Positions 1 through 9,037 are shown, numbered from the stretch's first letter. The stretch: DNA of 35,763 nucleotides from Blautia sp. OF03-15BH (GCF_003463065.1 NZ_QSCM01000024.1:1-35763); one strand, 5' to 3'. Program-made: numbers and translations. The notes: a model not told the origin generated them from the sequence alone.

Positions 1-1833
1 AGCCCTGATCCGGAGAACCCGGACGTACCGGTAGAACCAGGCAAGAAAGAAGATCCTACCGATCCTGCAAAAACCAGCCTTCAGGTAGTCAAGACCACCA
101 TCAGTGAGCCGGCAAACGGCGAGACGTATGCACTTGGCGAGACGATCGAGTATCGCATCACGGTAACCAACACCGGAAACCTGACAGTAAAAGATGTGAA
201 AGTGCTCGATGAGCTGACCGGAAACACCGGCGATAAGGCTCTGGTTGTCGAGGAACCGCTGGCTCCTGGAAAGAAAGCGGAATTCAACGTAAGCTACACC
301 GTAACGGAAAAAGACATCCTTGCAGGCAGCGTAGTCAATGAAGCAACCGCAACAGGAACAAGCACCAATCCGGATGATCCGAAAGTACCGGTAATCCCGG
401 GTAAGACCGAGGATCCTACGGATCCTGCAAACGGCCATCTTGTTATTACCAAATCCACCACTAGCGAGCCTGCGAATGGTAAAGCCTATGCACTTGGCGA
501 AACGATCACCTATAAGATCATCGTGAAAAATGACGGAAACCTGACAATAAAAGACATCGAAGTAACGGATGAACTGACTGGAAACATCGGCAACAAGGCA
601 TGGAAGATCGAAGAACTGGCACCTGGAAAACTCGAAGAGTTTACCACCAGCTACACCGTAACGGAAAAAGATATCCTCGCAGGCAGCGTAGTCAATGAAG
701 CAACCGCCAAAGGAACGAGCCCGGATCCGGAGAACCCGGACGTACCGGTAGACCCAGGCAAGAAGGAAGATCCTACCGATCCTGCAAACGGACATCTGAA
801 CATCACGAAGACGACCACCAGTACACCGGCCAATGGAAGTGCCTATGCCCTTGGCGAGACGATCACCTATCAGATCACCGTGAAGAATGACGGAAACCTG
901 ACAATAAGCGACATCGAAGTAACGGATGAACTGACCGGAAACATCGGCGATAAGGCATGGAAGATCGACAGCTTAAGCCCGGATGAAAGCAAAGTATTTA
1001 CAGCTGAGTATAAAGTGACAGAAGCAGACATCTTAAAGGGTGAGGTACACAACGAAGCCACTGCCAAAGGCAAGAATCCGGATCCGGAGAAACCGGAAGT
1101 ACCGGTAGATCCCGGAACCAAAGACGAGCCGACAGTGAAAGCAGAACCCAGTCTTTTCGTAGACAAGGAAGCAAATCAGAAGGCAGGAGGCTATGCACTT
1201 GGTGAAGAGATCAGCTATACCATCCGCGTACTGAACAATGGAAACGTAACGATCAGCAACATCACAGTAACAGACGAAATGACCGGTCTCAATGAGACGA
1301 TCCCGACACTGGCAGTCGGAGAGGAAAAGACCTTCACTACTACCCATAAAGTAATAGAAGCAGATATCCTCAAAGGAAAGATCCTCAACGTTGCAACAGC
1401 AAAGGGAACGGATCCAAAAGGAAACCCGGTAGAAAAAGAAGACACCAAGGAAATCGACACCGAGCGGAAGAATGCTCATGTAACGCTGGAAAAAGAAACA
1501 ACCAGCACACCTGCAGACGGTAAAGCTTATGTGATCGGCGAAACGATCACCTACCAGATCACCGTGACTAATGACGGAAATCTGACAGCAACCAACCTTG
1601 TTGTAACCGATGAACTCACCGGAAACAGCGGAGAAAATGCATGGAAGATCGAAAGTCTGGCACCGGGAGAAAGCAAAGTATTTACAGCAGAATATACCGT
1701 GACAGAAGCCGACGCCCAGGCAGGTAAAGTAGTCAATACCGCAGCAGCATCCGGAACGAGTCCGGATCCGGAAAAACCGGAGATCCCGACCACACCGGGA
1801 ACCAAGGAAGTTCCGACGCAGGATAACAGCGGA
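1..1833 (+). repeat. Tandem approx. 357-bp repeats inside the surface protein gene
   Basis: The YALGET core recurs near nt 130, 487, 844, 1192 (degenerate) and 1528, giving periods of about 340-357 bp. Some stretches are nearly identical at the DNA level: nt 1-70 matches nt 718-787 with only a few changes. This suggests recent unit duplication or gene conversion, so copy number could vary between strains. Confidence 0.85.
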
Positions 1834-2763
1834 ACGATCCAGATCACCAAGAACCTGACTCTGGATGGCGAAAGCATAACCGCGAAGGATGTCACCTTCT
1901 ATGTGGCGCTTTTCGAAGATGAGGCCTGCACAGTAAGACTGACCGAAGCAAAAGGACTGACCTTTAACGGAACCTCTTCTGCAACAGTTACCTTTGATCA
2001 TGTGCTTGTCGGAAAGACCTATTATGTAAGTGAGACCGATGGAAATGGTAATGTTGTGACAAACGGCAGTATCAACGGAACACCTTACATGGCAGACTTC
2101 TCCGATGGAAGAAGCGTCACAGTCAGCGAGACAAACGGAAGTGCAAGCCTGACATTCACCAATGTATTTGGAAATCTGCCGTCCGATCGCTTCTATAAAG
2201 ATGCAAGACTGACACTTACGAAGAAAGTCCTGGATGCAGACGGAAAGGCAAAGAAGAGCAATGAGACCTTCTACATCGGCCTCTTTGCAGACGCAGCACA
2301 TTCTCAGCTGACAGACCGTACCACAGAAAATGTGATCGCACTGGATATGAATGGAGCTTCTGAATCCGCAGCGAAGACCATCAACATCGTGATCTCCGCT
2401 GACACACCGGCTACCTTCTATATCGCTGAGGTAGATAAAAACGGCAACCCGGTAGGCAAAGACTTTGCATACAAGGCAACCGTGGATCTGCCGGAGGTTA
2501 CCTTAAGTGAAACCAACAACAATGTTTCTGTAGTGATCACCAACCAGGAAAAGGCAGAAGAACCGACAGAAACAGAAGAGCCGACAGAAACAGAAGAACC
2601 GACAGCTAAGACCACTGAAAAACCGGCAGATAAGACAACGAAAGCACCGAAGACAGGTGATAATACCAACATCTGGTTATATGTAACACTGATGATGCTT
2701 TCCGCTCTTACCGGAAGCGGTTACGCAGTACGCAAACGGAGAAAAAACCGTAAAGCGAGATAA
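1..2763 (+). CDS. Repeat-rich cell-wall-anchored surface protein, 5' end outside window
   Basis: The frame is open from the first base, so the N terminus lies upstream; 920 codons are visible. About five copies of a roughly 119-residue beta-sandwich unit come first, each with a core like NGKAYALGETITYQITVKN and a linker like SPDPENPDVPV. They resemble DUF11/DUF7507-type repeats. Two SpaA/Cna-B-like domains follow (about nt 1834-2190 and 2200-2545), then a PTETEEPTETEE spacer. The end is a sortase signal: APKTGD, a hydrophobic stretch and the basic tail RKRRKNRKAR. Such proteins are exported, cut at the Thr-Gly bond and attached to peptidoglycan as stalks or adhesins. The fourth unit (about nt 1147-1470) is the most divergent. 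The ligand cannot be deduced. Function class is confident, exact family less so. Confidence 0.9.
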   Translation, partial: SPDPENPDVPVEPGKKEDPTDPAKTSLQVVKTTISEPANGETYALGETIEYRITVTNTGNLTVKDVKVLDELTGNTGDKALVVEEPLAPGKKAEFNVSYTVTEKDILAGSVVNEATATGTSTNPDDPKVPVIPGKTEDPTDPANGHLVITKSTTSEPANGKAYALGETITYKIIVKNDGNLTIKDIEVTDELTGNIGNKAWKIEELAPGKLEEFTTSYTVTEKDILAGSVVNEATAKGTSPDPENPDVPVDPGKKEDPTDPANGHLNITKTTTSTPANGSAYALGETITYQITVKNDGNLTISDIEVTDELTGNIGDKAWKIDSLSPDESKVFTAEYKVTEADILKGEVHNEATAKGKNPDPEKPEVPVDPGTKDEPTVKAEPSLFVDKEANQKAGGYALGEEISYTIRVLNNGNVTISNITVTDEMTGLNETIPTLAVGEEKTFTTTHKVIEADILKGKILNVATAKGTDPKGNPVEKEDTKEIDTERKNAHVTLEKETTSTPADGKAYVIGETITYQITVTNDGNLTATNLVVTDELTGNSGENAWKIESLAPGESKVFTAEYTVTEADAQAGKVVNTAAASGTSPDPEKPEIPTTPGTKEVPTQDNSGTIQITKNLTLDGESITAKDVTFYVALFEDEACTVRLTEAKGLTFNGTSSATVTFDHVLVGKTYYVSETDGNGNVVTNGSINGTPYMADFSDGRSVTVSETNGSASLTFTNVFGNLPSDRFYKDARLTLTKKVLDADGKAKKSNETFYIGLFADAAHSQLTDRTTENVIALDMNGASESAAKTINIVISADTPATFYIAEVDKNGNPVGKDFAYKATVDLPEVTLSETNNNVSVVITNQEKAEEPTETEEPTETEEPTAKTTEKPADKTTKAPKTGDNTNIWLYVTLMMLSALTGSGYAVRKRRKNRKAR

Positions 2764-2776
2764 GCAGTAAAGAACG

Positions 2777-2812
2777 GAGGGGCGTGGAAAAATCCACGCC
2801 TCTCTTTCTTTC
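2777..2812 (+). terminator. Rho-independent terminator of the surface protein gene
   Basis: A 12-bp stem (2777-2788 with 2793-2804, one G-T pair) encloses an AAAA loop and is followed by a T-rich stretch, 15 bases after the stop codon. Confidence 0.9.
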
Positions 2813-2843
2813 ATGAGACCGTTATAAGACCGGAAAACGGTAA

Positions 2844-2899
2844 TATAATACTATATTATTATGTAGAATTGCGGGAGCTGCTTTGCAGCGGAGCAATTC
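2844..2899 (+). promoter_or_regulatory. Promoter -10 and 5'-end hairpin upstream of the diguanylate cyclase gene
   Basis: TATAAT at 2844-2849 is a good -10 box, but no good -35 is visible 17 bases upstream. Just after the expected start point lies a hairpin: gaattgc 2866-2872 pairs with gcaattc 2893-2899, and inside it gctgc 2877-2881 pairs with gcagc 2885-2889. There is no T-run, so it is not a terminator. Related sequences occur at 24128-24166 and 33294-33325, also right behind a -10 box. Confidence 0.5.
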
Positions 2900-2944
2900 G
2901 CAGACATCATCTTATTTATGATCACAGAAAATGGGGGGAAAAAT

Positions 2945-4264
2945 ATGGGATATGACAGGATGGAACAGGAAAAAAGCCCCACAGAAATGATGTATGGTCT
3001 CACGCGTGCTTTCTATGAAGAGAAGGATGCGGAGAAGATCGTAGGCTTTTATGATCCGAAAGCCATCTGCTGGTTTGGAATGACAGAGCGCGGGGAAGCT
3101 TATCATATCCAGAGCCTGAGAGAAAAACTGCAGACGATTTTTGAGAGTATGCAGAAGACCTGTATGGAAAAAGAAAACTATCGGGTGGTGACGGAAAATA
3201 ATAAAAGCTGTATGATATCCGGAAATCTGGCACTTCTGGAAAATGGTGAGAGGATTGAAAATGAGATTTCTGCTTTCTGGACTTTTTTTCAGGGAGTCTG
3301 GTATCTGAGCCGGTTTTCGATCCAGCATGCCGGGATGACACCGGAACCGGAAAAACAAGTCTTGGAAGAAAAACTGGATCTGGAAAAAAGCAGAAACCAG
3401 ACACTGATGAATCTGATACAGGGGAGCGTGCTGGAATATGATGTCCTGAAGGATCAGCTGGATCTTTATATTCAGAGAAGTATGAGGGAACCGAAAAAGC
3501 ATATGGTATATCCGGATCTTGTCAAATCCGGAAAAGCTCTCTTTCAGGCTGCTGTTCATCCGGATGACAGAGAAAAACTGGAGAGAGCCTTCCTGAAAAA
3601 TCAGGACTACCGGATCATTGAGTTCCGCTTTCAGGAAAAAGAAGGCTTTTACTCCTGGAAACGCCTGACCCTCCAGAAAGTGCGGGACTCCAAAGGAAAA
3701 CTGCTTCGGATCCTCGGAAATGTTGTGGACATCAGCCTGGAACGGGAACTGTTGGAAGAGGCACGAAAGGACAGTCTTACAGGGGCCTATAACCGGTATG
3801 GGCTTCGTACGTGTCTTGAGAGCTATTGTGGAGAATTGAAACGAAGAAAAAGAGGAGTCAAAGGAGCCGTCCTTCTTCTTGACCTGGACAACTTTAAAAA
3901 CCTGAATGATACCTGCGGCCATCCGGCAGGAGATCAGGTTCTGAAAGACCTGGTAGAGCTTCTGAAAAGTCATTTCAGGAGCGATGACAAGATCTTCCGT
4001 ATGGGTGGCGATGAATTTCTGATCCTGATGAAGGACATTCCCGGAAAGGATATCGTCTGCCGGAAAGGACAGGCGATCGTAGAAGATTTCTCAAAATATG
4101 CCGCGCAGTATGACACCCATGGTATTCCGCTGAGTCTCAGCATCGGAGCAGTGGTCTTTTCCGGAAAGAGCAGTGGTAGCCGTGAGATTTATCAGAGAGC
4201 GGACGAGGCTCTCTACAAAGTCAAACGCAGCGGAAAAAAAGGCATCCGCATTGACGAAACCTGA
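2945..4264 (+). CDS. Diguanylate cyclase with NTF2-like and PAS-like N-terminal domains
   Basis: Predicted to make cyclic di-GMP from two GTP. The C-terminal GGDEF domain (about residues 275-439) has an intact GGDEF at residues 354-358. It also has the canonical inhibitory I-site RSDD five residues before it, so product inhibition is likely. The N-terminal part (about 12-130) resembles SnoaL/NTF2-like folds (ends of helices and strands like AFYEEKDAEKIVGFYDPKA). The middle (about 150-270) looks like a PAS domain ending in the usual ILGNVVDIS linker. No membrane segment is seen, so it should be cytosolic. I chose ATG 2945 because GGGGGG lies 6 bases upstream; the in-frame ATG at 2918 has no ribosome binding site. 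Single gene between two terminators. The PAS and NTF2 ligands are unknown. Confidence 0.9.
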   Translation: MGYDRMEQEKSPTEMMYGLTRAFYEEKDAEKIVGFYDPKAICWFGMTERGEAYHIQSLREKLQTIFESMQKTCMEKENYRVVTENNKSCMISGNLALLENGERIENEISAFWTFFQGVWYLSRFSIQHAGMTPEPEKQVLEEKLDLEKSRNQTLMNLIQGSVLEYDVLKDQLDLYIQRSMREPKKHMVYPDLVKSGKALFQAAVHPDDREKLERAFLKNQDYRIIEFRFQEKEGFYSWKRLTLQKVRDSKGKLLRILGNVVDISLERELLEEARKDSLTGAYNRYGLRTCLESYCGELKRRKRGVKGAVLLLDLDNFKNLNDTCGHPAGDQVLKDLVELLKSHFRSDDKIFRMGGDEFLILMKDIPGKDIVCRKGQAIVEDFSKYAAQYDTHGIPLSLSIGAVVFSGKSSGSREIYQRADEALYKVKRSGKKGIRIDET

Positions 4265-4298
4265 TTTTTTCTGCATGTATGAGAAAGTCAGAAAACAT

Positions 4299-4343
4299 AA
4301 AAACTGCCGCTTCGGAAAGTGAGAATTCCGGGCGGCAGTTTTT
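4299..4343. terminator. Bidirectional terminator between convergent genes
   Basis: A 12-bp perfect stem (4299-4310 with 4332-4343), flanked by A-run and T-run, encloses a second short stem (4313-4317 with 4326-4330). It can stop both the cyclase transcript and the ABC exporter transcript coming from the right. Confidence 0.85.
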
Positions 4344-6131
4344 CTATGCAGTCTTATGGACTTCATCCAGCTGAGCGGTATAAAGCTTGTAATAGTGGCC
4401 TTTTTTTGCCATGAGTTCTTCGTGGGTTCCGGTCTCCAGGATGCCGCCGTCGTCAATGTACATGATCCGGTCACAGTCGCGGATCGTGGAGAGGCGATGG
4501 GCGATGATAAACGAAGTCCTTCCCTGAAGCATGGCATTGAGACCGGTCTGCAGGGCTTTTTCCGTCTGCACGTCAATGCTGGAGGTGGCTTCGTCGAGGA
4601 TCAGGATGGAAGGATCCGAAAGCAGTGTCCGGGCAAAGGAGATAAGCTGCTTCTGTCCCTGGCTCAACATGGAGCCGCGCTCCCGGACCTCCGTATCATA
4701 CCCTTCCGGCATCCGGCTGATGAACTCATCAGCGCAGACGATCCGGCTGGCCTTCTGGATTTCCTCTTCTGAGGCGGTCAGTTTGCCGTAGCGGATGTTG
4801 TCTCCGATGGTGCCGGAGAAAATGAAGCTGTCCTGCATCATGATCCCCATCTGGGAACGGAGAGAGTGGATGGTCACATCAGAGATATCCTGGCCGTCAA
4901 TGAGGACACGGCCGCTGTCCACGTTGTAGAAACGGGAGATCAGGTTGACGATGGTGCTTTTTCCTGCCCCGGTAGGTCCTACCAGAGCGATACTTTCCCC
5001 GGGTTTTACGGTGAAAGAGACGTCTTTCAGGATCTTTTTGCTTTTATCGTAGGAGAAGCTCACATGGTCGAAGGTGACCTCGCCGCGGATCTTGGGCATT
5101 TCCCGGGCATTTTCCTTGTCGGAGATGGTTACGGGCTCATCCATGGTCTCAAAGATACGTTCCAGGTAGGCGATGTTGTTGATGAAGTTGTTGAAAATGT
5201 TTCCGAGATTCATGATGGGCTGCCAGAAAAAGGAAGCATAACTGGAAATTGCCACAATGGTTCCAAGAGATTTGTTCCCTTCTCCGAAAAGCACAAGGCC
5301 GAAGAGAAAGATCGCAGCCCGGACGCAGACGGAGATGGAGTCAATGCCTGGCCACACCAGGTTGGAGTAACGGACAGCGGTGTTCCAGGTCTGGCGGCAG
5401 TCGTTGGAAAGATCCTGGAAAATCCGGGCGTTTTCGTCCTCGCGGGCGAAAATCTGGGTGATCCTGGCGCCTACGATGTTTTCCTGCAGGTAGGCATTCA
5501 GGTTGGAATTTTTGTTGGAAACGGCCTGCCAGGCTTTTCTCTGACGGTTCTTGATCCAGAACATGAAGACCATGAGAACGGGGACGCCACAGAGCACCAC
5601 AAGAGCCATCTGCACATCTACCAGAAACATGAAGATCACGATAAAAAGCAGGTTGAAGCTTTCCAGCAGGATATTGATAAGACCGTTGGAGAGCATGTCC
5701 GAGACAGAGTTTACATAGTTGACTACCCGGATCAGGATTTTTCCATGAGGACGGTCGTCGTAATACTGGAAGGGCAGCTTTTGCAGGTGTGCGAAAAGAT
5801 CTTTTCGTATGTCATAAATGATGCTCTGGCTTACATCCACCATGATCTTGCTGCGGATCGTTGTGAAGATCACGCTGACGGTATAGATGCCGATCAGCAC
5901 TCCCACCAGAGAAAACAGCAGGCGGAAATTTTTGTCGGGGATCGCCACGTCCAGAGCCCGCTGGATGATCATGGGAGCCACATAGCCGAAGGCTCCGCCG
6001 ATCCCGCTTAAAAGAATGGCACAGATCATCCGTTTCTGATATTTTTTAATATAGGAAGATGCTCGTAAAAGATGACGGATGTCAAATGGTTCTTCGAGGA
6101 TCTCATCCTGTTTGTAAGTATTTTTTGCCAT
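4344..6131 (-). CDS. ABC exporter half-transporter (catalytic-site subunit)
   Basis: A 595-residue half-transporter with an N-terminal six-helix membrane domain and a C-terminal ATPase. The ATPase has Walker A GPTGAGKST, Walker B with the catalytic glutamate (LILDEATSSID) and the switch histidine (IAHRLST). Its signature motif is LSQGQ rather than LSGGQ. It starts 14 bases after the stop of the gene at 6146-7933 with AAGGAGGTGG in front, so the two are translated together and very likely form a heterodimer of the multidrug/lipid exporter type (BmrCD, LmrCD, TM287/288 pattern). Substrate unknown. Confidence 0.92.
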   Translation of the reverse strand: MAKNTYKQDEILEEPFDIRHLLRASSYIKKYQKRMICAILLSGIGGAFGYVAPMIIQRALDVAIPDKNFRLLFSLVGVLIGIYTVSVIFTTIRSKIMVDVSQSIIYDIRKDLFAHLQKLPFQYYDDRPHGKILIRVVNYVNSVSDMLSNGLINILLESFNLLFIVIFMFLVDVQMALVVLCGVPVLMVFMFWIKNRQRKAWQAVSNKNSNLNAYLQENIVGARITQIFAREDENARIFQDLSNDCRQTWNTAVRYSNLVWPGIDSISVCVRAAIFLFGLVLFGEGNKSLGTIVAISSYASFFWQPIMNLGNIFNNFINNIAYLERIFETMDEPVTISDKENAREMPKIRGEVTFDHVSFSYDKSKKILKDVSFTVKPGESIALVGPTGAGKSTIVNLISRFYNVDSGRVLIDGQDISDVTIHSLRSQMGIMMQDSFIFSGTIGDNIRYGKLTASEEEIQKASRIVCADEFISRMPEGYDTEVRERGSMLSQGQKQLISFARTLLSDPSILILDEATSSIDVQTEKALQTGLNAMLQGRTSFIIAHRLSTIRDCDRIMYIDDGGILETGTHEELMAKKGHYYKLYTAQLDEVHKTA

Positions 6132-6145
6132 GATTTTCCACCTCC

Positions 6146-7933
6146 TTAAAGTTCATCCAGTCCGGTCTGCAGTTTGATCAGTTCGTAATAATATCCTTTT
6201 TTAGCCAGCAGTTCTTCGTGAGTACCGGTTTCTTTGATGTAGCCATCCTGAAGTACGATGATCCGGTCTGCATCCCGGGTCGTGGAGATCCGCTGGGCGA
6301 TGATGACCTTGGTACAGGGGAAATCCAGTTCTTTCAGAGAATGCTGGATCTGTTTTTCTGTTTCCATATCCACAGCAGAGGTCGTGTCATCCAGGATCAG
6401 GACAGAAGGACGGACAGCCAGCGCCCGGGCCAGGGAAATTCGCTGTTTCTGACCGCCGGAGAGACCGACACCCCGTTCGCCCACGATGGTATCGTAGCCT
6501 TCCGGCATCTTTGCGATGAAATCAGAGGCAGAAGAGTAGCGGGCAAATTTTACCACATCCTCCATATGGATGGAGCCGTCGCCGTAAGCGATGTTTCCTT
6601 CAATGGTGTCGGAATAGAGAAGGACGTCCTGGGTGGCCAGACCGATGTGGCAGCGAAGATCATGAAGCTTCAGATTTTCCACGGGGATGCCGTCAATGAA
6701 AATCTCACCTTCCGTAGGCTCGTAAAAACGGGGGATCAGATTGATGAGAGATGTTTTTCCACAGCCGGTCTCGCCCATGATGGCCACGGTCTCTCCGGGA
6801 TTGACGGTAAAGGAAATATTGTGGAGCACCGGCAGATCTCCGTCCTCATACTGGAAGGAAACGTTTCGGAACTCGATCTTTCCGTCGAAGCGGCCGGGAT
6901 GGGGTTTGGCATCCTTGTGATCTTTGATCTTCGGTTCGGAGTAGTAAAGTTCCATGACCTTTCTTGATGCAGCGGAAAAACGCTGAAACTCGTTCATGAT
7001 ATTTCCCATCTGGCGCATAGGGTTGGCGATGGCCCAGATGAGACCGGAGAAAGCCACATATTCACCCATTGTGAGCTGACCTCTGATAAGGAAAACGCCG
7101 CCGACAGCCAGCATGACAACAGGCATCAGGTTGGCAATGCTCTCCACATAGGGGAAAAACTTCAGCCAGACCATAGCGGTAGCCTTATTGGTTTCACAGA
7201 ATTCCCGGTTGGCCCGGTCAAATTTTTCAATTTCATGATCCTCCCGCGCAAAGGCTTTGACCACCCGGTTTCCGGAGATGTTTTCCTGGGCACAGGTATT
7301 CATCTGGGAGAGTTTTTCACGGAGCAGTGCGTGCATGGGTGCCACCCGGTTCCGAAACAGGCAGATGATCCAGAAAACAAAGGGGGAGATCACCAGCAGA
7401 CAAAGTGCCATTTTCCAGTTGGTATAGAGGAAAAAAACGGCCGCCGCCGCAAAGAGGGAAAAGGACTCGATGACCATACGGACGATCCAGGCTACCATAT
7501 GACGGATGGCATCCAGGTCTCCCGTGAGACGGGTCATAAGATCACCGGTGCGGTAGGTGCTGTAAAAAGTCATGTCCTGACGCTGGATCTTGTCATACAG
7601 ATCATTGCGGACCCGGTAAAGCACAGCCTGGGATACGTTCTCGTAGATCATGCAGGTGCCATAGACAATGACACAGCGCAGGATCGTAAAAAGCACCATG
7701 GCAAGGATGAGCCGGTAAAAAAGCGCGCGGTCCGTATTCAGGTTCTGGCGGGCATTTTCACCGGTGAGGAAAAGATCGATGATCTTTCCGGAAAAATACG
7801 GGACGGTCAGCTGTAGAATGTTGTAGACTACAGTGCCGGCCATTCCCACAAAATAGATCCCGCGGTAGCCCTTCATGTTTTCCCAGAGCCATTGGAGCTT
7901 CGTTTTCGGGAATGGATCAGTCTCTTGTTTCAT
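6146..7933 (-). CDS. ABC exporter half-transporter (degenerate-site subunit)
   Basis: 595 residues, membrane domain then ATPase. Walker A is GETGCGKTS and the signature is a canonical LSGGQ. Walker B ends LILDDTTSAVD, with Asp in place of the catalytic Glu, and the switch-loop His is replaced by Gln (IIAQRIST). In heterodimeric exporters this marks the non-hydrolysing ATP site. It fits the altered LSQGQ signature of the partner, which would face this site. The start is set at ATG 7933 because AGGAGGT lies 7 bases upstream; the longer ATG at 7951 has no ribosome binding site and would include this site in the coding region. First gene of the pair, divergent from an AraC regulator 130 bases away that may control it. 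Confidence 0.92.
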   Translation of the reverse strand: MKQETDPFPKTKLQWLWENMKGYRGIYFVGMAGTVVYNILQLTVPYFSGKIIDLFLTGENARQNLNTDRALFYRLILAMVLFTILRCVIVYGTCMIYENVSQAVLYRVRNDLYDKIQRQDMTFYSTYRTGDLMTRLTGDLDAIRHMVAWIVRMVIESFSLFAAAAVFFLYTNWKMALCLLVISPFVFWIICLFRNRVAPMHALLREKLSQMNTCAQENISGNRVVKAFAREDHEIEKFDRANREFCETNKATAMVWLKFFPYVESIANLMPVVMLAVGGVFLIRGQLTMGEYVAFSGLIWAIANPMRQMGNIMNEFQRFSAASRKVMELYYSEPKIKDHKDAKPHPGRFDGKIEFRNVSFQYEDGDLPVLHNISFTVNPGETVAIMGETGCGKTSLINLIPRFYEPTEGEIFIDGIPVENLKLHDLRCHIGLATQDVLLYSDTIEGNIAYGDGSIHMEDVVKFARYSSASDFIAKMPEGYDTIVGERGVGLSGGQKQRISLARALAVRPSVLILDDTTSAVDMETEKQIQHSLKELDFPCTKVIIAQRISTTRDADRIIVLQDGYIKETGTHEELLAKKGYYYELIKLQTGLDEL

Positions 7934-7995
7934 AATAAATACCTCCTCCATCAGGCAGTTAAAGTTAAAGGGATTGTATCAATTTTTTTCAGAAT

Positions 7996-8005
7996 GTGAT
8001 ATAAT
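7996..8005 (+). promoter_or_regulatory. Extended -10 promoter for the AraC-family gene
   Basis: TATAAT at 8000-8005, preceded by TG at 7996-7997, lies about 60 bases before the regulator start. No convincing -35 box is seen. The intergenic region is AT-rich and must also hold the exporter promoter on the other strand, which I could not place. Confidence 0.5.
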
Positions 8006-8065
8006 CCGATTATTAAAAAATGGAATGTTTCTATTCTTTTGAGTGTACAAAGGAGGAATTTCTCC

Positions 8066-8983
8066 ATGAAAAATCTGTTTGAGTACACGGACATCCTGCG
8101 CTCTCCGATCGAAGCGTTTACCTGTGTCACCGGAAGCTTTCCGCTGCCTGTGGAGGCGCACTGGCATTATTTTATGGAAGTGATCTATATGCAGGAAGGC
8201 TCCGTTCTGGTGACCTGCAACGATGCCTGCAAGCGTATAGAGGCCGGAAGCGTCATGTTTTTTCCGCCTCAATCGGTTCACACCATTCATGCGGACGGCG
8301 GGAAAAGATACCGTTACTTTTGTATCAAGTTTAATCTCAACCGGATCCATCTGACAGGAAGTTACCTGCCGGATCTGAATCTTGCTTTTCGAAGGGTGGC
8401 GGCACTTCCCTGTCCGCCGATCCTTTTTACGCCGGAAAATCTCCCGGATGTGGATCTGGGGCTTTTTTTCGAGGATGTGGAACGGGAATACAGGGAAAAG
8501 AGGTATGGCTATGACGCATCTATCTATTCCTCTTTTGCATCCTTGATGCTCAAAATCTTAAGGATCTGGCATTGCCAGGGAATCTCGCTTGATCTGGAGA
8601 ATTCATCGGAGACAGAAGAAACCAGGATCCAGGATATCCTAGTTTATATTGACCGCCATTCCCAGGAGAATATTAATATAGAAGAACTGGCTCACCATTA
8701 TAATATGAGTTACTCTTATTTTGCAAAAATGTTCCTGAAATATTATGGACAGAGCTGCAAGCAGTATATTGAGTTCATCCGGCTGAGCAAGGTGGAAAAT
8801 TTCCTGCTGTTTACGGACTATGACCTGAACTATATTGCTGCTGAAACCGGCTTTGCAGACTGCAGCCATCTGATCCGGACCTTCAAAAAGCACTATCAGA
8901 TCACGCCCAAGCAGTTTCGCCTCCGGAGTCGGACCGTCGGAAATGCTTTCGTTCCGGAAGAAATGAGGGCAGCAGGAAACTGA
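8066..8983 (+). CDS. AraC-family transcription regulator with cupin sensor domain
   Basis: 305 residues. The N-terminal third is a cupin-type ligand domain (HWHYFMEVIYMQEGSVLVT core, then FFPPQSVHTIH). The C-terminal 100 residues form two helix-turn-helix motifs (IEELAHHYNMSYSYFAKMF, then IAAETGFADCSHLIRTFKKH) ending with the family's TPKQFR signature. ATG 8066 has AGGAGG 9 bases upstream; an in-frame TTG at 8039 is less likely. It is divergent from the heterodimeric ABC exporter, so it may respond to the exporter's substrate or to a sugar. The ligand cannot be read from the sequence. Confidence 0.9.
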   Translation: MKNLFEYTDILRSPIEAFTCVTGSFPLPVEAHWHYFMEVIYMQEGSVLVTCNDACKRIEAGSVMFFPPQSVHTIHADGGKRYRYFCIKFNLNRIHLTGSYLPDLNLAFRRVAALPCPPILFTPENLPDVDLGLFFEDVEREYREKRYGYDASIYSSFASLMLKILRIWHCQGISLDLENSSETEETRIQDILVYIDRHSQENINIEELAHHYNMSYSYFAKMFLKYYGQSCKQYIEFIRLSKVENFLLFTDYDLNYIAAETGFADCSHLIRTFKKHYQITPKQFRLRSRTVGNAFVPEEMRAAGN

Positions 8984-9008
8984 CCGGAAGAAAAGAAGAA
9001 AAAAGTGC

Positions 9009-9037
9009 TTGCCAATTCAAAAAAGGTATGTTATAGT
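9009..9037 (+). promoter_or_regulatory. Promoter of the rpsF-ssb-rpsR operon
   Basis: TTGCCA (9009-9014), a 17-base spacer and TATAGT (9032-9037) with TG at 9029-9030 make a strong extended sigma-A promoter. The leader of about 70 nt contains a short stem (ccct 9068-9071 with aggg 9081-9084) and an alternative pairing of 9077-9080 with 9092-9095. Such leaders are places where the S6:S18 complex represses its own operon in many bacteria, but I do not see a clear match to that motif. Confidence 0.8.

Noticed and set aside
1033..2301. Long open frame antisense to the surface protein gene
   Set aside because: It mirrors the repeat codon bias, is rich in Cys and Ile in a non-protein-like way, and has no ribosome binding site.
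4866..6011. 381-codon open frame antisense to the ABC exporter gene
   Set aside because: The opposite strand encodes a clear ABC protein with all motifs; this frame has no start signal and an unnatural His/Asp-rich composition.
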